The notes beneath the pieces were generated by a model that ran no database searches, was not told where the DNA came from, and was given only the letters and a program-made list of their open reading frames with translations. Below, piece after piece: positions 23,169 through 34,787 of a stretch of 64,000 bases of DNA. The translations under genes were made by a program, and so were the position numbers. The stretch is from Primula veris (taxonomy: Eukaryota; Streptophyta; Magnoliopsida; Ericales; Primulaceae): contig OY821744.1 in the NCBI GenBank assembly GCA_963682055.1, positions 26,822,967 to 26,886,966 on the forward strand, written 5' to 3'. Position 1 is the first letter of the stretch; each line of letters starts with the position of its first letter.

Positions 23169-26100
23169 ATGAGTGGCACCTATTTGACCATCCTTCTTTT
23201 CGTTCTCTCAGCATACCTAGCATATTCGGATGGTAAGCTACATTTAATGTTTAAGCCTTGTTTTACTATTTCCAGTAGCAGCATAAATGTTTTTAAAATT
23301 TGTGTCTTTTCAAAAACTATTGATAAATTGAGTGCCGTTAAATTTTAGCAACAATTTAGTTTATTGGCGTCCAACATATTATTGTTATTTCGTTATATGT
23401 TTCGATACAAAAATACTCTGAAATCACTCTTAAAACCTCAGTATTTTCAAGAAATGTTTCCGCTTCAAACAACGTGACTGTTCATTCCCTTCATTTATAA
23501 TCATATTAGTTGCCTCTCGTTTTTTATTTTAGTTGCATTCTATTCTCCGTTGGAATATTTTCTTAAATTCTCTTTCTTTCTTCAAGTTTTTGAAGTGCAA
23601 AAAACTATTTTCAAAATAAAAGAACACTTGTTTTGCCTAAAATATCTGAGTCAGCACATTGATTTAACTATATATATACTCTTCTCCGATTCTTTAAAAG
23701 TAATCAGTTTTTTCATGCTGGGAATTTAACGACGGGATGCATGTATGATATACAAATTATTTTCAGTGTTCACAAGCATAAATTGTGGTTCCTCGGATTA
23801 TTACACGGACGATAAGCTGATATTATGGGAGGGAGACGACACCCTTATCAACAACGGGGTGGCCCAAACCGTTCAAACCAAAAACTCATACTCACCAGTA
23901 ATGAACTCGCTCAGAGTTTTCACCACAAGAAAAAAGAATTGTTACACTTTTAAAGTCGAAGCGGGTGGCCAAGTCCTTGTTCGCGCTAGCTTTTTCTATG
24001 GAAACTACGACAAAAAATCATCTCCACCCACATTCGACCTTCATATTGATGGGAACGTTTGGATGACCGTGGAGACTTCTATAACCGATCTTGTTTACTC
24101 CGAGGTTATATATCCCGTTAGTAGTGATCTTTTAAGTGTTTGTGTTGCCCTAAAGGAACCTGACCAGTTCCCTTTTATATCTGCTCTTGAAGTGAGGAGT
24201 TTGGCTAAAACCATGTATAGTAAAGTTGATGCTAATTTCGCGTTGGTGTCGAAGACTAGAGTTTCGTATGGTACCGAATATGAGATAAGGTATGCCATGC
24301 CTTCTACTCCACCCTTTTTTTTCTACTGCATTAAAGAACTAATAAATACTAATAGTCTAGAAATTATTTTGACTAATTAAGTCAATGAGGGTTTTTTTCC
24401 CTAGAAGAGCCACTTTTTTTAAGCATAGAAACGGCTCTTATTAAATTGTACTCAACTCAACGAGTTATGTCGTTAGATTGAAAATTTCATAAAAAGTATA
24501 ACTGGAAAATTAGACCTTCTAATTAATTATAGGCGCTCCGGTTAATTAAAAAAGGTCTCTTATTACTTTTTTAAGCGTGGAAAGTTTAAGATGAAAGTGT
24601 CAATGGATCGAAGACTTAAAGATATTTCTCTCTTCTTCGTTGCACGAACAGAGGAGGACGACGGTGTCGGTTGAACTCATTGCTCTCCTACTTGGATGTC
24701 CATTCCCTCTTATAGAAATCTTTTCTAAATCTCGTATCTTTAGTTATGGAGATCTCAAGTTATCAAAAATAATAATTATTATGGAGATCTCAAAGCAAAT
24801 ATAATCATTTTTAAGGGAGATAAACATGCTTAATTAAGAATTAATGCATAAGCAGTGTAAGTATTATGTTTAGGATAAATATGGCCTCTGTCTGATTGGT
24901 GTAACCATAACTTTCAAATCTCGTAAGATATATAATTAGGAACTAGAATTGGACCAAAGACCGGTATAGCCTCCCTTATAATAAAGGTCAAGAATTTTTT
25001 TATGAAGTTCACTTTCGTAGAGTTCGGGTTCCTGGTTCCGCGGCTTCCGCCTATGGCCAGAATCATTAAGTGATCATAAGTTTTGAGCTTCATGTGTAAG
25101 TTACTCAATAAGACACTATGCTGACACACTTTGACGAGCTGTGTTCCCGTAGGCAGTTAGTTACTCAGTTATTTAATTTGCAACTTTATGAAAACTATCC
25201 GGTATCTGTAGGCCACATTAGGTCCCGACTACACTACAGCTTGATTCAAGACAATATAAGACCAAAAGAGTGACAAAACTTTTCGTGAGTTATATCACAA
25301 CTATATTTCTAAGACTAGAACAAAAAACCTCGTTTGAGCTATACGCACTCGTGTAGCTAGTCACTTAGTAGTAGTTAATGTTATTTATAGTTTGTTTTTG
25401 ATGTTGTTTAATTGGCATGTCTTAGTTAAATCAAATTCGCCATGGTAATTAATAGTTTTAGTCTTTGATGTTGTTTGGCGTGTCTTGAAGTGATACAAAG
25501 AAAAAATGATTCAAACCCTAGTCTCTTCTAAGCATTCTCGAGATATACTTCTTTCTAATTAATATTTGGAAGATTAACCATAACCACTTCCATTACATTA
25601 CTCTTTCAATGGCTATTTACCAGGTTTGCAGATGATGCGTATGATCGTATTTGGGACCCTTCACAGATTGGGGATGGACTACTCACGGTACAAAACGAAG
25701 CAATTTTTATTAGCAACGACGTCGAAGATATTCCACCACAAAAAGTGTTACAAAATGCTATTACAACAGAAACCACGTCTCAATACATCTCCTTACAACA
25801 AAAATTTCCTTCAACTAAAACTCAGATATATATCACTATGTACTTCTCCGAGGTGATACAACTTGATTCGACTGATGAGCGGTCATTTAGAGTTTACCAG
25901 GATAATGTATCTATATCAGATATTATTATACCTCCCTATAATAGTGTGTATGAATTTAGCAGTGGTAACATAACTGTTTCTTCGGATACTGTGTTTACTG
26001 TGACCGCCACAACGAATTCTACTCGTCCGCCTCTTGTCAATGCTATGGAAATTTATTATGTTAGTGATAGTCTAACAGAAGGAACAAATGCAGATGATGG

Positions 26101-29100
26101 TTAGTTTTCGTATCTTTCCATTTGTTTTACCATAGTTTTGACTCTATTCAGATTGCGTTCCAATTTTATCTGTATGAGCGCGGTTGTTAGATTTTTTTTA
26201 TTTAACCAAAAGTAGCATCACTTTTATGAAAAATATGAAATGATAGATAAAGTTTTGTATCCAAGTGATTCCTTCACGGCGAGTAGAAAACGAGTTACTA
26301 TTAATTCTATTATTAAGGGCTGAACACTAATTTTAAAGTAATATGACATGCTTTTAGTAAATGAGTTGGCCTGCTATTAATATTTCAATATTTCAAGAAG
26401 ATCTTGGCACCTCCATCCATAAATAGCTTCTTGCTTATTGGAAAAAGCAGAGTTCTATTCTGAAAAATAAAACACATACATTCCTTACATATATATAGTA
26501 TATAGTATATAACAGGGGGTTACGGTCGGAACCCGATCCGTAAACGCTCAACTCGTATCCCGACCCGATTACTTTTGTAAGTGAAAAAAAAAAATCCCGA
26601 TCCCGACCCGACAAAAGTCGGGACCCGACTTTTTCGGAATTCCGTAGGATCGGGATAGGTTTATCCCGAATCTCCCAACATATTTTTTTATTTTACGACG
26701 ACGTCATTTTTTATTAACAATTTTCATTTGAGAAGTCTAAACATATTATTAACACGAAACATAATTCTAGTTTAAAAATAACATTCCTAATAAATAAATA
26801 AAAAGAAATTAACATGTACTAGAAAAAATAGTGTGAAAATACAAATAATGGAGTAAATAAAAAAATTGATACGTTTTTTATCAGATTATTTTAGTATTTA
26901 GTTTTATTCACACGGGCAACAATTATCATACTAAATGAGATACATTATCATTATAATTTTTATAATCGAAAAATAATAATCATTTATATTTCTTGAAAAT
27001 AACAATATAATTGTTTAATTTAAGTATATTTTTTATTTTAATAGTTTTATATATTCAAAATTATAAATCTATATTATACTTATATAATTATAACTAATAT
27101 ATAAAACAAAAATGATTGTAGCTCATATGGTAGAATGCTTACATTATATGCTAGACGTACAAAGTTCGATTCTCATCACTTGCATTTGATATAAAATATA
27201 AATTAATTAAAAAATCGGGTCGGGACACCCGACGAAATCAAAATTGTCATCTGATCTCGAAGTTTGTCGGGTCGGGACAAAACCCGGCATTCTCGGATCG
27301 GGACTATTCTCGGATCGGGACTATTCGGGTCGGGATTTCGGGAATTTTTCCCAGCCCTAGTATATACTATCACTAACAAAATTAGCGACTAACAAAATTA
27401 GTTAGCTATGCATTACAAACCTCATGCGGATCTAGCTTTCAAAAGCATAGAACACCTTATGCCAAATGTTGAACGGGGCTGGTTGCTCCAGGACTGTTTT
27501 ATAATTTATATACAAGGGCCGACGATTGCCCTAGACGATAGTCTGTCTGACTCAGATCAGGACCGGCCATAAAATACAGTACTTGTATACATTGTTAACA
27601 TCTACCAAACACACATTTCTTGCCAAATATCAAATTTAGTAATAAGTAGTATTAGTGTACTATCAACTGTTATGATGCATTAATTTCAAATACTTTGCGT
27701 TCCTTTTATTTTGCAGTGAAGGGGTTAGAATCTCTGCTAAACAATTTCGATGTTCTACAAGAATGGAGCGGTACTGAGCCGTGTCTTCCTGCAACATATA
27801 CATGGGACTGGCTTAATTGTTCCGCTGATTCTTCGCCACGTGTAACTTCATTGTAAGCTCCTTCTTTTAGTTTTTACATTAGACCCTTTTTATTTATTGG
27901 TTATCAGATTAAAACTAATATGTTTACGTTCACTGTCTGAATATATACAGAGACCTTAGCAGTTTTGGTTTGTCAGGGTCACTTCCAGATTTTAGCACTA
28001 TGACTGCTCTTGAAACAATGTAAGTTCCACCTTTTCTGTTAAGATTGAGGTGAATTACAAATGCTTAGGCTAAATAACAAATATCCTAAAAATACATCCT
28101 CAACTTTTTTTAAATCACAAATCACCAATTCAAACTATCAAGTTTTATGAACCTTGAATCACGTCTAACTCCTAAATATCAAATGCCCAAAACATCTAAT
28201 AATTTATGGATCACTAGACTCTAGAGAACCCAATAACATAGAAAGTCTCCTCGTAATTAGTTATTTAAGCCAGTTTTTCGAGATATTTTCCTCTTTAGTG
28301 GTATCACTTATCAAAGGAAAAAATATGTCGCACGGTACTGTGGCATTTTTGAAGTACTAGTATGTCGCACTGTATATCTGTCAGTTCTATTTTAATCGCT
28401 ACAGAGGTCTTGATAAATTGGTTTCTTTAAGAAGAAATATACTTGCTCTTAATTAGTAAGAGATGTAACTATTGTTGTAATATATTGTGCTACTGTACTA
28501 AGTTCTATTTTAATGTTTCTTTTGCTCTCTTATTTGTCCTCCCATCATGGTTTTGATATACATTTTCCTGTTGCTGCAGAGATTTGCACAATAATACTCT
28601 AAATGGAGCTATTCCTGATTTTCTTGGAACTTTGCCTAACTTGAAAGAATTGTAAGTTTTCCCCATTTTACTACCTAAATCCAATTTATTTCAGTTCATT
28701 GTGTTTTATTATTACTAATTAAAAAATTATCCTTTGTGATCTTCTAAATCAGGAACTTGGCCGATAACCAGTTTAGCGGACCCATACCTTCTTCACTGTC
28801 CAAAAACAACAAAATTAAGCTAGTGTAAGTTTCTTAATAAGCTTTCTTTCACTCACATTATTTCAGTACATCATAAACACATGATCCCGTCCGACCAAAT
28901 TAAATAGTCTTGATATATATAATTATGAAAGAAGCTCGAACATCGTACAACTTGGCTATGCAGGTTGCTACAATTTTTTTTATCTTACTACAATTAAGAA
29001 AAGATTTGACATTTATAACTTTAAAGTATCTGCAGATATATTAAGTCAGGAAATGAAACATGATAATTGTTTTACTTTATAAGTATGCACATTCACAAAA

Positions 29101-30469
29101 ATGCCAAGCTAAGAGAAAGTTCATTCCGGCGATGTGCCCGAGATATACGTCAATGAATAAAAACTGATTCAAATTTCAGATTCAAATTTCAATATAGTAA
29201 AGGCTCAAACTATCCTCAACTCGATTGTACTACCAATTTATACTCATTTAATTATATCGAAATGCATACGATAGCAACAGATTACCTTTGGTTTCCAGTT
29301 AGACATAAGTAATAAACCATAAACAATATTTATTTGTACAGGGTTACAGGAAATCCGGATGTGTGCGCATCTGGAAAGTCATGTCAAGTTCTCGATTCCC
29401 CGACAACTTCAAACGATAGTCCAACGACATTTACTACCACTGGAACCAGCAAGAAAAGCAAAAGCAAGGTCCCAGTAGTACTTGGAATAACCATTCCAAT
29501 TTTCATAATTTTTTGGGTCATAGTGGCTGTTCTTGCTATACGCAATCACAAAAGAAGATCATCCGCAGTGGGCACAGCAGGGGCAGGTGAGACAAATTTT
29601 ACGTTTGCTTTTATCATACGAAAATAATCATTTCGCACAAGCTTGACGGCACCATGTTAGATATGATCATACATTTTGATGAAGTCTTATTAGAACTTTA
29701 AAGAATAAAATTCTCAACTTAATTTTAACTTATATACAATGTTTGTATGTCGTTTCGAATTTATCGAAACATAAGTCAAAATGAAGCAAAGCCAAAGAAA
29801 TCGACGTGCAAACTCTTTCTTGAAAAAAGATTTATTGGCCTTATTGATTTCATTTGGTATTTTACTAAATAGCTATAGTATACAGTGCTTTTGCTCGGTT
29901 TCTCTTTTTTAAGTACTTCGGTTTCTAGAAATGAACAAATTATAACTATAAGATGCCAGTAAAAGTAGAGGCGAAGCCAGAAATGGTAAACGGGGTGCCA
30001 AAATTTAGAATATAAAAATTGGGTATCATATTATCGTTTTTAAAGTATTTTAATGAAAATACATGGTTAAAAATTAAAAAAATCATAATTTTCGGAATTA
30101 TGGAGGGTGTCGTCGCCCCGATGATCTGCACTTAGCTTCCCCCTTAAGTAAAAGCTTAAGCTTTCTTCAGTAGCTACCGCTAGCTTTTTAGACAACAGCC
30201 TTCCTACATTTTTGAAACTTGCATTTGAATAATTATTGATTTATTGTATCAATAGACAATCAATATTCTGAATATACAAACATTTTGCAACTTTATGTTC
30301 AGGGCATAATGATCCCAATGCCACACCACAATCACAGTCAAATATGCTTGGAAAGTTCGGTGAACCTATGGTAAACGAGATGAACCAAAACATACAGCAG
30401 GACAATGTCACGGTAGATTTTTCGGATCAAACTGATCATCAACCCTCGTCTCAAGGAAATGATCATTGA
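23169..30469 (+). CDS. Malectin-like/LRR receptor-like protein without kinase domain
   Basis: Nine exons join in frame: 23169-23232, 23767-24289, 25624-26099, 27717-27852, 27951-28019, 28580-28651, 28753-28824, 29342-29586, 30303-30469, giving 607 aa. Residues 1-20 are a signal peptide. About 24-350 are a malectin-like domain (SINCG start, [10 protein letters not shown] and NAMEIY words). About 355-400 are the W..(D/E)PC.P..Y.W..LNCS segment that precedes LRRs. Three LRRs follow, one per phase-2 exon, as in LRR-I receptor kinases. Residues 514-537 are a membrane helix and the remaining 70 residues are cytoplasmic, ending in TGA. No kinase domain follows at 30470-31069. The protein would sit in the plasma membrane and sense cell-wall or microbial ligands with a kinase partner. 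It is either a true receptor-like protein or a truncated kinase; splicing is inferred. Confidence 0.85.
26513..27359. mobile_element. Non-autonomous hAT-like element in intron 3
   Basis: The 847-bp insertion starts CAGGGGGTT and ends CAGCCCTA (complement TAGGGCTG). It is flanked by GTATATAA (26505-26512) and GTATATAC (27360-27367), an 8-bp target duplication with one change, as hAT elements make. Both ends are rich in CCGACCC/GGGTCGG words, the interior is AT-rich, and no transposase is present. Confidence 0.75.
27117..27177 (+). repeat. tRNA-like (SINE-type) segment inside the hAT element
   Basis: The stretch resembles a decayed tRNA: an A-box-like TAGCTCATATGGTAGA and a B-box-like AGTTCGATTC 36 bases further on. 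It lacks the pairing of a functional tRNA. A similar segment lies at 63358-63417, so it may be a SINE head. Confidence 0.45.
29966..30146. mobile_element. hAT-type MITE in intron 8
   Basis: 181 bp flanked by a perfect 8-bp duplication AGTAAAAG (29958-29965 and 30147-30154). The ends TAGAGGCGAAGCC and, complemented, TAAGGGGGAAGCT pair as imperfect inverted repeats. The interior is non-coding. Confidence 0.82.
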
Positions 30470-31069
30470 AATGAAAACACCTAAATTAGCGGTGTAAAGT
30501 ATTATATTTAGACATCTTATTTTTATTTTTATTTTTTAAGGTCTTATTCTCGAAGAAATGTAGTGAAGTTTGGAGATTCTTCTTTTATAAAGTTTGCTTG
30601 TATGGTTTTTCTTTCTCGTGGATTTTGTTAGACTTGTTTTATATGTGATTTTATTAGATAAAAAAGGAGTGCATGATTTTTCGATCTACTCTGTGAAGTT
30701 ATTTGGTTGATTAGCTAGATTTTGTTGCTGAATTTTCAATTACCGTCACTATGATGTTATCCCATCATAATTACTCTTAAATATTATTATTCAATTCAAA
30801 TAAATAAATAACTTAAATAAATGTCATATTTCACACATATTCATATTTCAAACAAAATCATCACAAGACTAAAACATTATATTACTTTTTATTTACGATT
30901 GTTAATTTATTATATTTATTCATCGATATTTTATTATTATTTTAAATATTAACTTTATTTATCGGGATCATATCTATGTCACTAGGTATCGCATATACAA
31001 CGTGTGTGCAACGATTAGTAGTAATTTTATACACCAATAAAAAGATCAATGGTATGTATGTCTTATGCT
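30470..31069. other. 3' flank of the receptor-like gene
   Basis: Likely 3' untranslated region followed by AT-rich spacer. I translated through this stretch looking for kinase motifs and saw none. Confidence 0.6.
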
Positions 31070-31079
31070 TATTCTAAAA

Positions 31080-31782
31080 AGGGAAAATCATGTTTAAGCA
31101 TCGTGCCTATTTTATTTTAGTAATTAGGTATCCAGTTTATTTATTTTATCAACTAATTACCCAAGTTATAAAATTTTATCCCAATTAAGTACCTACCGTT
31201 GACGGAAATTTGACGACAGGTACCTAATTGGGACAAAGTTTATAGCTTGTGTACTTAATTGATAAAATTAATAGGCTAGATACCTAATTGGTAAAAAAAA
31301 AATTAAATTTTAAAAAAATTAAAGTCTTTTTTTTTTTTAAAAAGATAGTTTTTTTAAAAGTTTTTCTAAATCTGTAATTTTCTTAAAAAACGTATTTTTC
31401 AAACAAAACATTTTTTCAAAAATCTTATTTTATTTTATTTTTGTACCTATTTAAAAAAAATGTATTTATTTAATAAAAAGTTTTCTTAAAAATATGTATT
31501 CTAAAAAAAACATTAAATTAGGGGGAAAATGTCGTTTAGTATCCCAACCTATTTGTTTTTACCAATTACCTACTCAACCTATTCATTTTACCAATTAAGT
31601 ATCCAAACTATAAAATTTGTCCCAAACAGGTAACTACCGACAAATAAATTGACGGAAATTTGACGACAGATGCCTATTTGGGACAAAATTTGTAAATTGG
31701 ATACTTAATTGATAAAATTAATAGGTTGGTTACCTAATTGGTAAAAGGAAATAAGTTAGAGGTACTAAATATCATTTTTCTC
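31080..31782. mobile_element. Non-autonomous MULE related to the 15.4-kb element
   Basis: A 703-bp insertion flanked by a perfect 10-bp duplication TATTCTAAAA (31070-31079 and 31783-31792). The ends read AGGGAAAATCATGTTTA and, complemented, GAGAAAAATGATATTTA. Its inner sequence consists of ACCTATT, TTTACCAATTA and TACCTAATTG words like those in the TIRs of 15382-21017. The right 262 bp (31521-31782) fold back on themselves, so one end may have been duplicated inside the element. There is no gene. Confidence 0.75.
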
Positions 31783-31792
31783 TATTCTAAAA

Positions 31793-33237
31793 TTGATCAT
31801 GAAGTTTAGCTGTAAAACAAAATAGTTGATATGACCAATCAAAAGTTTACAAAACTAATGGGGCTATTTGCAAAGTTAATTATAAGTCCATACTAGTATC
31901 GTTGTAAATGAACCGTTCCAACTAGCGTCGACTATGCTTATGTTTGGTTCATGATTGTTTAATAACAAACGAATACAAACTAAACGCTTAATTATCGAAC
32001 TGCGAAATGTTCACGAACTGTTCGTTAACGGCATAGGTTTTATGTATTGAGTTTAGACTCGATTATAAAGTTATTACTCATCGATACTTATGTGTCAAAA
32101 TATAAGTTAGATTTCTTAATTTTTGGACCGTCTCAGTATTTATGCCCATTCTTTGTAAACATGGGTTGTATGTAAAAAATTTCACATAATCTGTGTTTTC
32201 ATGATTTTGTCATCTTGTATAATTTAAGTTATACATCATTATTTATATATGAGTACATATCATAAATCATAATACTAATCAATCTAACTTATATTTCGAA
32301 CTCTTAACATACGAATGCCATCATGTCCATGTTAGTTTCGTTTTACTTGGCAAATCTTATGTTTTTATATCCATGTTCAATTTATTTACTTAACGAGCAA
32401 ACATGGGCTGAAATGCTAACCAAACGAACTTAACCCGACGTGTTTATGAACGGTTTCATTCGTTTGCGGTATTGTACAATCATGACACATTTTTTATAAT
32501 ATATTTCCACTTTTATCATTATTTTTATCAACGGTTTGGTTAACAAGTGACTCGGGACATTGTTTAAACCTTATACATACATTAAATCAATATAGTTATT
32601 TATGGCTAGTATAAATTCGACTGATTCACTAATCCATCAATTAATAGTTTATGCTAATAGTATTTACGATTGATATATTTTATTATTTAGTAAACTATAA
32701 ACCATTTTTTCAATACAATAAAATCCAAATAAAAACATACAACCCTAGTTAAAATTACCCTAAAATTTTTAATAAAAAAAAACTATTTTTTCAACACAAT
32801 AAAATCCAACTAAAAATATAGAACACTAGTTGAACCTAATTTAAATTTAAATATTAATTAAATTTAAAAAAACTATAAGTTTTAATATATTTTAATGTGA
32901 ATGAAAAGGATTGTTCTCCGCTTATTACATAGATGATAAAAAAATTTATTTGAATAGTAGAAAATGAAATATGGAAATATATAAAATAAAATATTGATAT
33001 ACTTATTTCCTTAACAAAATATTTATTATAGATTTAAATTGTCCTAAATCTCTCCAAAATCTATTTTTATATCTCACAAAAATTAATTTATTCTATTAAT
33101 TCTCAAATATGTTACCTCAATTTTAAACCTGGCAATTGGTTAGATTTTCCATTTTATCAAATACACATTTATCTAGAAACCTTAAAATATGAGTAAATAT
33201 GTAAAAGTTACATAATATTTTATTTTGATAAAGTGGA
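31793..33237. other. AT-rich spacer with a short tandem duplication
   Basis: No gene. An approximately 80-bp unit beginning AC(C/T)ATTTTTTCAA(T/C)ACAATAAAATCC is present twice (about 32701 and 32782). Confidence 0.5.
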
Positions 33238-33290
33238 ATTATATATGAGGGTGACTTTTTAAACTTCAAAAAGTCTGAAAATACTCTCAG

Positions 33291-33431
33291 ACCGTAGATT
33301 AAATCTACGGTCTGTATTGATTCAACACAGACCGTAGATTTAATCTACGGTTTACAGACATTTGCTGCAAACCGTAGATTAAATCTACGGTTTGTATTGA
33401 ATCAATGCAGACCGTAGATTTAATCTACGGT
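33291..33431. repeat. Left cluster of four 40-bp-spaced palindromes
   Basis: Four 21-bp palindromes with arms ACCGTAGAT and ATCTACGGT around a TTA/TAA centre start at 33291, 33331, 33371 and 33411, exactly 40 bp apart. The centre alternates TAA, TTA, TAA, TTA. A longer inverted pair (ACAGACATTTGCTGCAAACC and its complement, about 33354-33373 and 33432-33451) encloses the last two copies. Confidence 0.95.
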
Positions 33432-33444
33432 TTGCAGCAAATGT

Positions 33445-33720
33445 CTGTAAATTACACAGTCAGTCCCTGATTTTCAGAATTACACAGTCAGTCCCTGCGC
33501 CAAAATTACACAGAAGGTCCCTGAAAAACAGAAACTTACGTTTTTTTTTTAAAAAAAAACATTTTTTATACTACATTCTCTCTCTTTCTCTCAAAAACCC
33601 CCAATTTTCATCCCAAAAAACCACCCAAATCAATCAAACACATTACCTATCAAATTAATTAACAAAAAAACCCCAAATCATCAATCAAATTTATCCATAA
33701 TTCAAGGGTATATCTTTTAT
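33445..33720 (+). promoter_or_regulatory. Probable promoter and leader start of the PMD gene
   Basis: After the palindromes comes a short triple repeat of ATTACACAGTCAGTCCCTG-like units (about 33455-33520), then a pyrimidine-rich CTCTCTCTTTCTCTC tract at 33579-33595 and an A/C-rich stretch typical of plant 5' leaders. The transcript start cannot be set. Confidence 0.4.
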
Positions 33721-33929
33721 TCTCTAATTTATTATTTATATTGTGTAATTTCAATTTGTAAAATAGGAAAAAATATATAAAATATGCAAATTGATTATTC
33801 ACTTAGCTATATATAATTGTTTGTTGTTTGTTTATATTAATTATAGAAATTTTAATAATTGTTGATATTTGTCCCATTTTTGCATGTTTCTTTATTTTGT
33901 TTGGTTAATTTGAATTGTTGATAATGTGT

Positions 33930-34630
33930 TTGGTTATAATTAAAAAATTGAGTTATTATTGTTTGGTTTATGATTAAATGTGTTTGGTTATGATTAAATG
34001 TGTTTGGTTATGATTAAAAAATTGAATTATTATTGTTTGGTTTATGATTAAATGTGTGTTTGGTTATGATTAAAAAATTGAATTATTATTGTTTGGTTTA
34101 TGAAAAAATGTGTGTTTGGTTATCATTAAAAAAGTGAATTATTATTGTTTGGTTTATGAAAAAATGTGTGTTTGGTTATCATTAAAAAAGTGAATTATTA
34201 TTGTTTGGTTTATGAAAAAATGTGTGTTTGGTTATCATTAAAAAATTGAATTATTATTGTTTGGTTTATGAAAAAATGTGTGTTTGGTTATCATTAAAAA
34301 ATTGAATTATTATTGTTTGGTTTATGAAAAAATGTGTGTTTGGTTATCATTAAAAAATTGAATTATTATTGTTTGGTTTATGAAAAAATGTGTGTTTGGT
34401 TATGGTTAAAAAATTGAATTATGATTGTTTGGTTTATGAAAAAATGTGTGTTTGATTATCATTAAAAAATTGAATTATTATTGTTTGGTTTATGAAAAAA
34501 TGTGTGTTTGGTTATGGTTAAAAAATTGAATTATTATTGTTTGGTTTATGAAAAAATGTGTGTTTGGTTATGGTTAAAAAATTGAATTATTATTGTTTGG
34601 TTTATGAAAAAATGTGTGTTTGGTTATCAT
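33930..34630 (+). repeat. 56-bp minisatellite in the PMD gene leader
   Basis: About a dozen units of roughly 56 bp, with core words TTATTATTGTTTGGTTTATG, AAAAAATGTGTGTTTGG and TTATCATTAAAAAATTGAA, follow one another up to the start codon region. Early units carry TATGATT instead of TATCATT. Shorter GGTTATCATT units continue to 34780. Confidence 0.9.
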
Positions 34631-34787
34631 TGTTTTGTTATCATTAATTGGTTATAATTGAGTTATCATTGTTTTGTTATCATTAATTGGTTATCATTGA
34701 GTTATCATTGTTTGGTTATCATTAATTGGTTATGTTATCATTTTTTGGTTATCATTAATTGAGTTATATTTGGTTATCATAGTTAGG

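Noticed and set aside
27117..27177. Functional tRNA gene
   Set aside because: A-box and B-box-like words are present but the arms do not pair as in a working tRNA.
31521..31782. Separate MITE
   Set aside because: A perfect 10-bp duplication surrounds 31080-31782 and none was found around the inner part, so one element is the simpler reading.
33291..33431. Regularly spaced repeats resembling a CRISPR array
   Set aside because: The spacers are not unique, the repeats are palindromes at MULE ends, and the DNA is plant nuclear.
34770..34787. Start of the PMD gene upstream of 34788
   Set aside because: The upstream codons belong to the minisatellite tail; the ATG at 34788 begins the usual N-terminus.
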